Shown here: positions 6,706 through 13,401 of the stretch, in pieces | Numbering within the stretch: position 1 is the stretch's first letter | How the letters are laid out: every line of letters begins with the position of its first letter | IMG/VR virus record: IMGVR_UViG_3300033153_004901 | Span: 1 to 43,179 of that record | DNA from: a virus | Reading direction: 5' to 3' (one strand) | Length of the DNA: 43,179 nt | Translations under genes and position numbers: made by a program | The notes under the pieces: generated by a model | Database searches by the model: none | Seen by the model: only the letters and a program-made list of their open reading frames with translations | Told to the model about the DNA's origin: nothing

Positions 6706-7280
6706 CTCACCTGACCGCTGATGATGTAGCGGACTTGTGCCAGGGAGCGAAACGAATCCACGGTGGGTGGATCGTTCGCTGCCCTGCGCATGAGGACAAG
6801 TCACCGTCACTGTCGATACGACGAGGGAAGAAGGGCACAGTCCTTCATTGTCACGCATCGTGCAGGAACGTGGACATCGCGAATGTCCTTGGGTTCCGTA
6901 TGGCTCAGCTGTTCGAGGACTACAACTCCAATGGGGGGAACAACACCGACATCGACCAACAGTTGAGGGCGATGATCCGTAACAAGAGGAAGGATGCGTA
7001 CGTACCGACGACGTTGGGTGCAGTGATGGGCGCAGCGTTCACGGGGGAGCATGAGGATTGGTTCCGTACGTACGAGATTCACTGGGAGTGGATGGACATG
7101 GACTGGGATGAAGTGTCGAGGTACAGGGGTGTGCTCGAGGCTGTGGTGTTTGAGTACCTGCGCAGATGGTGGGATACTCTCGACCCGAGAAGAAGGAACT
7201 GGCATGACATTCGAGAAGGCGCGATGAAGAAACTGGACGACACGCACAGACAGGCGGTGAGGTATGCCAACGGATTCTGA
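6702..7280 (+). CDS. CHC2-type primase zinc-domain protein, 192 aa
   Basis: Residues ~10-60 match the zinc-binding domain of DnaG-type primases: CPAH at 27-30, DKSPSLSI, then HCHASC with Cys 50 and Cys 54. In primases this domain recognises the template start site. The remaining ~130 residues lack any TOPRIM catalytic motif that I can see, so this is a zinc domain plus an acidic/aromatic helical tail, not a complete primase. The GTG start overlaps the previous stop, and the gene overlaps the helicase-like gene by 17 nt, so the two products likely act together at the fork. Confidence 0.78.
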   Translation: MTHLTADDVADLCQGAKRIHGGWIVRCPAHEDKSPSLSIRRGKKGTVLHCHASCRNVDIANVLGFRMAQLFEDYNSNGGNNTDIDQQLRAMIRNKRKDAYVPTTLGAVMGAAFTGEHEDWFRTYEIHWEWMDMDWDEVSRYRGVLEAVVFEYLRRWWDTLDPRRRNWHDIREGAMKKLDDTHRQAVRYANGF

Positions 7281-8616
7281 GTTGACACCAAGGCTGATCA
7301 GGGAGCAGTCGGGTTACGACTGGTGGAGTGGCACCTACGGCACAGAGGTGGAGGAGCTCGAGGTGAGGATCATCTTCGAGCGGATGTCGGATGGCGACAA
7401 CGGGGCAATATGGAGCGAAGCGCGTGCCCTGATAGTGAGTGACGAGCATGATCCGATCACGGTGATACCTCCTTCACGGACGAACCTGATGAACGCCACG
7501 AAGGGCGGGAGTGGGTGGAAGGCGCTAGCGCAGACGTTGGGGGAGATGGCTTCCGTTGTGAAGTGGGATGCCGCGGTAGCGCAGGGCGTGGAGCAGGCCA
7601 TTGAGGTGTACCGGAACGGGGAGAAGGAGACAGCGTTACGGACAGGAGACCTCGAGGTGGGGCACCCGTATCTGTTGGAGCCGTTCGTTGCGTCGAGTGG
7701 AGTGTCGGTGTTCTACGGTGAGGGAGGCACAGGCAAGAGTCTCCTAGCACTAGGCATGGCTGTAGCGATAGCTGGCGATCTGCCAGTGTTCGGCCACTAT
7801 CCCAGAGTGTCGGGGCCGGTAGTCTACTTCGACTACGAAGATGATTCCTCCGTACACGAGGAAAGGCTAACAGCAATTTTGAATTCACTCAAAGTTGACT
7901 CGTTGAAGCATCCGATTTGGCACCGGTCATTGGTCGCCAAGGTCAGCCAGTCACAGGCCACGATGCGACGTACCGTGACAGAGCGTGGTGCGGTGATGGC
8001 TGTCCTTGATTCGATAGGGATGGGTCGTGGCGGGAACGCAAACACGGCAGAGGACACAGTGAGGATGTTCCGGGCTCTCCGTTCGTTGAACGTGCCGACG
8101 TTGGCGATCGACCATGTGAACAAGGAGGACAAGCGGAGCGGTGAGGTGGCGTCACCGTACGGCAGCGTCTACACCATCAACAGCGCGCGTCTACTGTGGG
8201 GTGCCGTGGCTGCCCCGACGATGACTACCGAAACCAAAAAATTTCTGAACCTTTCCAACACGAAAGCGAATCGTGTAGCCCTCCACCCCCCGATGGGGAT
8301 CTCGGTGGCGTACCAGAACCAACGTGACGACACGAACAAGACGAGATGGCTGGACAAGGTGGACTTCGCGGTGATGGACGAGTGGTGGTCGGCGAAGGAG
8401 CCTGATACCTGGGCGATCATCGAGCATTACATGGAGCAGTATCCGCTAGAGCGGTACTCGATCACGGAGTTGGCGATGTTCCTTGACATGCCGAGGGGTA
8501 CCGTGGAGAAGGCGGTGCAGCGCAACGCGAAGAGTCTTGTGAAGGAGAAGCGTGGCCGCGAGTACGTGTACGGGTTGGTGAAGGGACTTGACAACGTGAG
8601 GAAGTTGCACGAATGA
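7264..8616 (+). CDS. RepA/AAA_25-like replicative helicase ATPase
   Basis: This family (RecA-fold, RepA/AAA_25) forms hexameric DNA-translocating ATPases. Walker A is GEGGTGKS at ~152-159; a Walker B-like strand (VVYFDYEDD) follows at ~182-190, then VLDSIGMGRGG and LAIDHVNKED, all typical of the family. The C-terminus (~385-440) has a winged-helix look (YSITELAMFLDMPRGTVEKA). The N-terminal ~140 residues are an extra region of unknown role. With the adjacent primase zinc domain it forms the phage's main visible replication unit; no loader or polymerase gene accompanies it. Confidence 0.85.
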   Translation: MPTDSELTPRLIREQSGYDWWSGTYGTEVEELEVRIIFERMSDGDNGAIWSEARALIVSDEHDPITVIPPSRTNLMNATKGGSGWKALAQTLGEMASVVKWDAAVAQGVEQAIEVYRNGEKETALRTGDLEVGHPYLLEPFVASSGVSVFYGEGGTGKSLLALGMAVAIAGDLPVFGHYPRVSGPVVYFDYEDDSSVHEERLTAILNSLKVDSLKHPIWHRSLVAKVSQSQATMRRTVTERGAVMAVLDSIGMGRGGNANTAEDTVRMFRALRSLNVPTLAIDHVNKEDKRSGEVASPYGSVYTINSARLLWGAVAAPTMTTETKKFLNLSNTKANRVALHPPMGISVAYQNQRDDTNKTRWLDKVDFAVMDEWWSAKEPDTWAIIEHYMEQYPLERYSITELAMFLDMPRGTVEKAVQRNAKSLVKEKRGREYVYGLVKGLDNVRKLHE

Positions 8617-8822
8617 CCGACAAATCTATCTCAGACAGCCTTGGGAACACGTACGCGGAGAATGTGGGTGTGGAAGCGGCTGAAACGCTTGCCGCGCAAG
8701 GGATAACGGTGGAACCACGAACTCAGACAGACAACCCTCTGATATATAGAGAGGGATTGTCCGCCTTGGGCCAACTCGGACAGGATGACGGACAACAGAC
8801 AGACAGAAAGGGAGATGTCTGA
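8613..8822 (+). CDS. Hypothetical protein, 69 aa, low complexity
   Basis: ATGA overlap with the helicase-like gene. Polar and Gln/Asp/Thr rich, without structure that I recognise. Its coding sequence contains an AT-rich hairpin at 8731-8760, so the stretch may have a regulatory job in addition to, or instead of, coding. Its last codons overlap the RusA ribosome site. Confidence 0.5.
   Translation: MTDKSISDSLGNTYAENVGVEAAETLAAQGITVEPRTQTDNPLIYREGLSALGQLGQDDGQQTDRKGDV
8731..8760 (+). promoter_or_regulatory. AT-looped hairpin upstream of the RusA-like gene
   Basis: The arms ACAACCCTCT (8731-8740) and AGAGGGATTGT (8750-8760) pair with a single bulge around an AT-rich loop containing TATATA. It lies about 60 nt upstream of the RusA-like start. 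It could be an internal promoter/operator or an RNA element; I see no good -35 sequence. Confidence 0.4.
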
Positions 8823-8823
8823 C

Positions 8824-9222
8824 ATGGAGTGTTACATATGCGGTCAACACTGGCCCAAGAACGACAGGCTGACATCATGGGAGTCAGTGATCGAACAGCC
8901 AGCGATGCCCAAGGCAAGGCCACGGGTAACGAAGAACGGGACACACATGCCCCCCAAGTACGTCGCGTGGGCAAAGGGGTTCGCGTTGGAAGCGAAAGCG
9001 TCAGGGATGAAGGTACAAGGGTACCCTCAGACGCTTGAGGTTGGCCTCTCGCGGGACAGAACAGTGATTCGGGTGTCGGAACTGCCTGATGACACAACGA
9101 GCCGCTCAAAACGGCTCACAGGCGACGTAGACAACTACCTCGGTGGCGTCATGGACGCACTCCAGGGGATCGCATGGGAAAACGACAGGCACATACACGA
9201 CGGAAGGGCGTATCTGCTATGA
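8824..9222 (+). CDS. rusA: RusA-like Holliday junction resolvase
   Basis: RusA-family nucleases cut four-way junctions formed during phage replication. The family layout is visible: MPKARPRVT near the start, a PPKYVAWAKGF segment, and the acidic core GDVDNYLGGVMDALQGIAWE followed by NDRHI. The first two aspartates and the late Asp are kept; the lysine usually four residues after DxD appears to be Gly. An N-terminal CYICGQHW piece is extra. ATG 8824 sits 9 nt after AAAGGGAG; ATG 8815 or 8785 in the same frame are alternatives. Coupled to the next gene by ATGA. Confidence 0.82.
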   Translation: MECYICGQHWPKNDRLTSWESVIEQPAMPKARPRVTKNGTHMPPKYVAWAKGFALEAKASGMKVQGYPQTLEVGLSRDRTVIRVSELPDDTTSRSKRLTGDVDNYLGGVMDALQGIAWENDRHIHDGRAYLL

Positions 9223-9503
9223 AAATGGAAGGCAACTGGTTCCAAGTAGGAGACATCTACACAGTCACCGTCAAGACAGAGGTGACAGTTGAGAGGATCC
9301 TGCGTGATCTCGAGATGCTGGAAGAAGGCGAGGTGTACGTTACGGAGACAGACATCGTGTTCGACATCACCAAGACTGACCCGATCTTGGGGCTCTACAT
9401 GTCAGCCGATATCAAGCCACCGAAGAACAACCTTGCCGATCTGTTGTTGATGCGGAACAGGCCGGAGAAAAGGTGGTCACTGTTCAAGAGGTTTGACGTA
9501 TGA
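9219..9503 (+). CDS. Hypothetical protein, 94 aa
   Basis: ATGA junction with the RusA-like gene sets the start; the in-frame ATG 9174 lies inside that gene. Alternating hydrophobic strands in the first half (IYTVTVKTEVTVERI, then EVYVTETDIVFDI) and a basic C-terminus (NRPEKRWSLFKRF). No recognised family. Confidence 0.68.
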   Translation: MKMEGNWFQVGDIYTVTVKTEVTVERILRDLEMLEEGEVYVTETDIVFDITKTDPILGLYMSADIKPPKNNLADLLLMRNRPEKRWSLFKRFDV

Positions 9504-9736
9504 CTTACGAGATCAGTGACAACAGGATTGACGCCGACGACGAGAAGATTGAGCAACTGCTGGGTGATGGCATCTTGGTGCCTGTGGAGCCTGACTACGA
9601 AGCAGGCTACAAAGCGTGGCATGGCTGGTACCTAACTGCTGCTGGGGCAGGACCGTGGCACCCCGACATGAAGGACAGGTTGCAGAGAGAAGCGTTCCGT
9701 GCTGGCGTGGATGCTGCGTTGAAGGGAGACACCTGA
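9500..9736 (+). CDS. Hypothetical acidic protein, 78 aa
   Basis: ATGA overlap at the start and TGATG at the end. The C-terminal half contains a Trp-rich loop and a helix (DRLQREAFRAGVDAALKGD) common in small phage proteins. Function unknown. Confidence 0.66.
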   Translation: MTYEISDNRIDADDEKIEQLLGDGILVPVEPDYEAGYKAWHGWYLTAAGAGPWHPDMKDRLQREAFRAGVDAALKGDT

Positions 9737-9852
9737 TGCTGACCTTTGCACACGGGCCACCAACGGGTGAATGGCATCACCTTCCTGCCGTCATCCTCGC
9801 GTTCCCAACAGTGACCTTCCTCATCTACTGGCTCCGACAGAAACTCAAATGA
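9736..9852 (+). CDS. 38-aa single-pass membrane protein
   Basis: The TGATG junction at 9736 and ATGA at 9849 fix both ends. Residues ~16-33 form one hydrophobic segment (LPAVILAFPTVTFLIYWL) followed by a basic RQKLK end, which predicts a single membrane helix. It is paired with a second tiny membrane protein immediately downstream. Possible roles are superinfection exclusion or membrane disturbance; neither is shown. Confidence 0.55.
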   Translation: MLTFAHGPPTGEWHHLPAVILAFPTVTFLIYWLRQKLK

Positions 9853-9962
9853 TCCAATTCATACTTGACCTATTCGACCCCTCAAACTGGTGGGGCTGGC
9901 CGTTGTTCTTGATATTCGCGTGGCCTGCTGCCTATCTTTACCAGAGACACATCAAGCGATGA
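9849..9962 (+). CDS. 37-aa Trp-rich membrane protein
   Basis: ATGA overlaps at both ends. A Trp/Pro-rich hydrophobic segment (WWGWPLFLIFAWPAAYLY) is followed by a basic tail, predicting one membrane helix. It is coupled to the preceding 38-aa membrane protein, so the two may work as a pair. Confidence 0.55.
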   Translation: MIQFILDLFDPSNWWGWPLFLIFAWPAAYLYQRHIKR

Positions 9963-10201
9963 GTACCTGGGAGGGCAAAATGTACTGTGTGCGGTGCGAC
10001 GCCATAGGCCAACTCGACCATGCGACCGTGATCTACGGTGGCGAATCACTATGCGATCCCCACTTCAAGTGGGTAAGGGAGATGAATCTCAGTGGATCCC
10101 ATTTCATCAAGAATCCGGTGGAAGCGGCCGTGGTTCCTTCCGACATCGAAACGGGCGATCTCGCTTCCCCCGTTCGGTATTTGGATAGATCCGTCGGTTA
10201 G
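9959..10201 (+). CDS. Small Cys/His protein, 80 aa
   Basis: The ATGA start at 9959 follows the operon style. It contains C-x2-C (CVRC) at ~10-13 and C-x2-H (CDPH) at ~32-35, a likely zinc site. Its last ~37 codons overlap the next gene in a different frame, far more than any other overlap here; this tail is also the least structured part. Function unknown. Confidence 0.6.
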   Translation: MSTWEGKMYCVRCDAIGQLDHATVIYGGESLCDPHFKWVREMNLSGSHFIKNPVEAAVVPSDIETGDLASPVRYLDRSVG

Positions 10202-10376
10202 AGATACTGGGTTGGGGGAGGCTGTCGCGCTCCATGAGGCTGTGCATTGGAATCAGTGGGAGGCTGCCAAGTTCACGTTCTATCCACGGTACATGTGGTA
10301 CATGTGGAGGTACCGCAAGGACTCTCGGGAGAATCCGTACGAGATACAAGCCCATCGAATCAGTGGAGTGTGGTGA
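10092..10376 (+). CDS. Short zincin-like HExxH protein, 94 aa
   Basis: Residues 48-52 are HEAVH followed by a helix, and Glu 84 sits in ENPYEIQAHR, a second-Glu layout seen in short phage/bacterial zincin-like proteins (HExxH ... NPxExxA). The segment ISLPPFGIWIDP before it also looks conserved. It is too short for a known secreted peptidase and has no signal peptide, so it may be a cytosolic metalloprotein of unknown role. GTG 10092 is used because the conserved strand lies inside the overlap with the previous gene, so a later start would remove it. It is the last early gene. Confidence 0.68.
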   Translation: MDPISSRIRWKRPWFLPTSKRAISLPPFGIWIDPSVRDTGLGEAVALHEAVHWNQWEAAKFTFYPRYMWYMWRYRKDSRENPYEIQAHRISGVW

Positions 10377-10408
10377 CAGGTCATAGCCTGTATACAACTC
10401 ATCGTTTG

Positions 10409-10424
10409 TCAGGCTGAAGCCTGA
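10409..10424. repeat. Small inverted repeat in the convergent intergenic region
   Basis: TCAGGC-TGAA-GCCTGA, flanked further out by GTTTG and CAAAC, sits between the early operon end and the main terminator. A second small repeat ACAGG-CCTGT lies at 10376-10391. The region 10377-10533 has no gene; apart from these repeats and the terminator I see nothing else in it. Confidence 0.5.
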
Positions 10425-10443
10425 ATGTCTAATCGTCAAACAG

Positions 10444-10477
10444 AAGCGCCTCGAGGACTGGGAGCCTCGAGGCGCTT
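10444..10477. terminator. Bidirectional rho-independent terminator
   Basis: Perfect 13-bp arms 10444-10456 and 10465-10477 around an 8-nt loop, followed by TCT on the + strand and with AA at the other edge. It lies exactly between the convergent early (+) and late (-) operons, the expected place for a shared terminator. The U-tract is short, so efficiency is uncertain. Confidence 0.85.
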
Positions 10478-10533
10478 TCTGCGTCGCCGCACAGGTGAGA
10501 AGGAAGGAAAACTCCCGTGCACCGTGGACTATA

Positions 10534-10746
10534 TCAGTCTCGGGTAGAGGTTGCCAACTTCGATGGGGCTTCCTGCCAGCCGAGAACGCCACCGGCAGCT
10601 ACGAGGAACAGCACGATTGCTGAGACCCATACCCCATCGGGGAGGTCGCCGAGGCTACCGTCGATCGCGAGAAGGGCTGTGCTGATAGCACCGAGAGATG
10701 CCACGAGCCCTGCCCATATTGCTTTGGTGAAATACTGCCATGTCAT
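10534..10746 (-). CDS. Holin, two-helix, 70 aa
   Basis: ATG 10746 overlaps the endolysin stop by ATGA; an upstream in-frame ATG (10812) lies inside the endolysin gene. Two hydrophobic segments (~10-28 and ~41-57) are separated by a short polar turn with DG-L-DG, and the C-terminus is polar. Size, topology and its place directly after the endolysin fit a small actinophage-type holin that opens the membrane at the end of infection. It is the last late gene before the terminator. Confidence 0.75.
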   Translation of the reverse strand: MTWQYFTKAIWAGLVASLGAISTALLAIDGSLGDLPDGVWVSAIVLFLVAAGGVLGWQEAPSKLATSTRD

Positions 10747-11546
10747 GTTGCTGCTCCTGTTGTGGTCGCTGGCACTTCGTGAGTGTGATCTGATGGTGTC
10801 GGTTCCGGCCACTCGAACCCTTGCCCGACCGCCCCAACGATAGTCGCGGCAGTAACGCCGTCCACCTTACCGGTGACAATGAGAGAGTTGTCGCCCTGGA
10901 ACTCTTTGGTGATGGTCTCGAACGTCTGCCCCGCGTTACCGTCCGCGCCTGCCGTGAACTCGAGGGCCGCTGCCCACGTTGGCACAGGCCCGTCGTATGG
11001 ATCCCACTCCCCAAGGTCGTAACCGAGGGTGATGTAGTACTGCTGATAGAGGGCAACCTCGAACCCGGATGCTCCTCGTTGGATTACTTGGTTCACGAAA
11101 TCATCTCCTCCGTCGTAAACATTGTCGGGTAATTCTGGATACCCGTTGATCGGATCGGGCGACCCGTACTTGCTGAACTGTTCTATGTGACCGTCGGGCC
11201 ACTGGTAAAGAGTGGTGCCACCTCCGCATGACGGGGTGCGGTAACCCTTCGGCCAGCCGTCTATGTGGATGTGATTGAAGTGGTCTCTCCTACGCCACAG
11301 AATGACACGAATGGAGAGCTCATCGAAGTGCGCCATGATGTACTCGTACACCTCGTCGAGCCACGCTTGGTGTGTCGGATGGGTGGAGTAGCCCCAGTCC
11401 ACATGCCTGATGTCTAAGGCGTTGCACCACGAGTGCTGGCTCCAGGTGCTCGAGCCTGAGATCTTGCGGCAGTTACACTTGCCAGCTCTGAGGTCAGGGA
11501 ACGCTTCCTTGAGCTCTTGATACGCCCAGTCTCCCCATTTGCTCAC
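10743..11546 (-). CDS. Endolysin, M15-type peptidase with C-terminal binding region
   Basis: Residues ~20-100 carry the M15 metal site: SQHSWCNALD (His 38, Asp 45) and DHFNHIHID (His 92/94), the usual zinc ligands of D-Ala-D-Ala or L-Ala-D-Glu cutting phage peptidases. Cysteines at ~24, 26 and 41 are extra. Residues ~180-240 look like a wall-binding/peptidoglycan-binding module (TFETITKEFQG, then VTGKVDGVTAATIVGA). The tail is Pro/Thr rich. No signal peptide, as expected with a holin next to it. The GTG start overlaps the upstream gene by GTGA. Confidence 0.82.
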   Translation of the reverse strand: MSKWGDWAYQELKEAFPDLRAGKCNCRKISGSSTWSQHSWCNALDIRHVDWGYSTHPTHQAWLDEVYEYIMAHFDELSIRVILWRRRDHFNHIHIDGWPKGYRTPSCGGGTTLYQWPDGHIEQFSKYGSPDPINGYPELPDNVYDGGDDFVNQVIQRGASGFEVALYQQYYITLGYDLGEWDPYDGPVPTWAAALEFTAGADGNAGQTFETITKEFQGDNSLIVTGKVDGVTAATIVGAVGQGFEWPEPTPSDHTHEVPATTTGAAT

Positions 11547-11860
11547 ACGAACTCCCTTGCAACATTGACGATGAATACCACGATAGCAAAGAACGCTGTG
11601 ATCTGCGCCTTATCTCGGGCCCGCAACGAGAACCCGCCCCCACCGTTGCCTTGATGCTTGAGGCCTTCGACAGTCTCTTTGATCTCTTTGACCTCTTGCC
11701 GCATCCCTCCCTCTCCAGGTTTCGGGTTGCCGCGGGCATCATATTTCTGTGGACCCTCGAGGGTGTGCATGATGCGGGCGATGTCACGTTTGCCCGCGTC
11801 CATGTCGGCTGTGAGCTTGTCGATGCGTGGATCCGATTGTCGTCGTAGTTCATCTGCCAT
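11543..11860 (-). CDS. Coiled-coil single-pass membrane protein, lysis cassette
   Basis: Residues ~1-70 are charged and heptad-like (IDKLTADMDAGKRDIARIM; VKEIKETVEGLKHQ), then a Gly-rich linker and one C-terminal hydrophobic helix (ITAFFAIVVFIVNVA). N-in/C-terminal-anchor topology next to the endolysin suggests a second holin or holin regulator (pinholin/antiholin type). No lipobox or spanin-like signal is seen. It overlaps the fibre gene by one base. Confidence 0.65.
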   Translation of the reverse strand: MADELRRQSDPRIDKLTADMDAGKRDIARIMHTLEGPQKYDARGNPKPGEGGMRQEVKEIKETVEGLKHQGNGGGGFSLRARDKAQITAFFAIVVFIVNVAREFV

Positions 11861-13398
11861 CAGACAGGCTCAAATTCAACTGGGTATGAGAATACCATAG
11901 ACACGATATCTTCGGCGTCGAACACGAACGGTGTCGAGTCGCCTTGTCGAGAGCTGTCGCCGTCCTGCTCCATGTAAACCTGAGCGACGACGCCACCGTT
12001 ATTCATAACACATGCTCCCACATATCTAGTGGCGGTGCCCGATCCCTTGATACGCCATGTACCTACTGCCTTGTCATCAGCCGTGGCGAATCCGACAAGC
12101 GGTTCTGGGATAGAAGCGAGATTCATTTCGAAGTAATACTCGCCGCTCCCCCTATTGACTCCTGATGTGCCGAACTTCCAAAAGAGGTGGATGGTGCAAA
12201 TGTTGCCGTGGATGGAGTAGAAGCTTGATTGGTCTCCTCCCAAGCCGAGTGTCGGGTCTGTTACGGAGCCGGACATGTCCCAATCGAAGGGCCGTGTCTG
12301 CTCGAGGACCGCCACCTCAACATTGTTGGCTATGAAATACCATTGGTGCTCGATGTTGCGGTAACTGAAATAGTCATTCTCCCCATCCCAAGTTACGCGA
12401 CCCTCAGTGGCACTAGTCCCACCAGTGTTGGCTGTGACAAGGTACAGGTTCCGCCATCGTTCGTCGGCGGTCGCTGAACCAAGGTCATAGTTGTTCGTCG
12501 ATGGCAAGAAGTGACCGGCGTGATCACGGCTGCCATCTGACAAGTGGTACTGGGTGTGGTCATCGTCGCCTAAGCCACCCAAACCTCCGTGATCGACTTG
12601 CCCTCCGTCGCCTCCGGCGTGGTCATGCGTGTCTCCGTTGGTTACGTGGTCACCTGACAAGGCCGTGTGCCATGTAGCTGCACGCGCATCGGTGTGGTAG
12701 GCAACATGGTCGTCATCGGTGAGACCGCCGAGCCCACCGTGGTCTGGTGCGCGGGGAGCCCATAGCGGGATGTTCATAAAGAACTTCCACCACTGGCCGT
12801 CCCAATCCCTTGTCGGATTTTCAGTACCCGTCTTGTCGATCTTCCAGAAGCGTGCCGTCGTCGGTGTGAAATCGAGGATAGATTCCCCGTCTGTCAAGCC
12901 GGTATATACAGGGTTGGTCTGTGTCCACACAACACCGTCAGCAGAGTGATACAGCGTAAGTGAGGCTACCCAATGACCAAAATCTTGGTGAAACTTCATG
13001 CGGTTGACCTGGACAGACACCCCAGCGTCGATACGAACTTCCTGTGCGTTGTCGCACCTGATCCCAGCGTATTGACCCGCAGGCATCGTCAAGGTTGGGT
13101 TGTTGCTGCCGGCATGGTTGACGTAGGCAGATTTGTCTAGCTCAGTCTCAAAGACACCAATGTATTCGAGATGGTTACCCACACTCGGAGGCGTGGTGTC
13201 CATGTCGGTGTCCCAGTCCTCCGCGAGAGAGTTCTGATAATTGGATTGAAAAAGGTACTGCACATGGTCGTTGCCGTCGAGCCCTGTCAGAGAGCCGTGG
13301 TCTGTGACATGCGATTCGGATGCGTGCCGTGCAGCATTGAGATATTGAGGATGGTCATCATCCCCTAGCCCTAGCCCAAGTCCATGATCAGCGGACAT
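11860..13398 (-). CDS. Tail fibre with DDDHxQY motifs and a discoidin-like domain
   Basis: Four copies of a DHG-x-L-x-GL-x-DDDHxQY-type motif (at ~4-19, ~33-48 and twice between ~215 and 290) are typical of trimeric phage fibres. Residues ~75-205 look like a discoidin (F5/8 C) jelly roll, with YHSADGVVWTQ and ARFWKID in the family positions, suggesting carbohydrate binding. The C-terminal ~170 residues look beta-rich and are probably the receptor-binding tip. The same motif occurs in the next upstream collar protein, so the two probably assemble together. It is preceded by three bases after the collar stop. Confidence 0.78.
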   Translation of the reverse strand: MSADHGLGLGLGDDDHPQYLNAARHASESHVTDHGSLTGLDGNDHVQYLFQSNYQNSLAEDWDTDMDTTPPSVGNHLEYIGVFETELDKSAYVNHAGSNNPTLTMPAGQYAGIRCDNAQEVRIDAGVSVQVNRMKFHQDFGHWVASLTLYHSADGVVWTQTNPVYTGLTDGESILDFTPTTARFWKIDKTGTENPTRDWDGQWWKFFMNIPLWAPRAPDHGGLGGLTDDDHVAYHTDARAATWHTALSGDHVTNGDTHDHAGGDGGQVDHGGLGGLGDDDHTQYHLSDGSRDHAGHFLPSTNNYDLGSATADERWRNLYLVTANTGGTSATEGRVTWDGENDYFSYRNIEHQWYFIANNVEVAVLEQTRPFDWDMSGSVTDPTLGLGGDQSSFYSIHGNICTIHLFWKFGTSGVNRGSGEYYFEMNLASIPEPLVGFATADDKAVGTWRIKGSGTATRYVGACVMNNGGVVAQVYMEQDGDSSRQGDSTPFVFDAEDIVSMVFSYPVEFEPV

Positions 13399-13401
13399 CG
13401 G

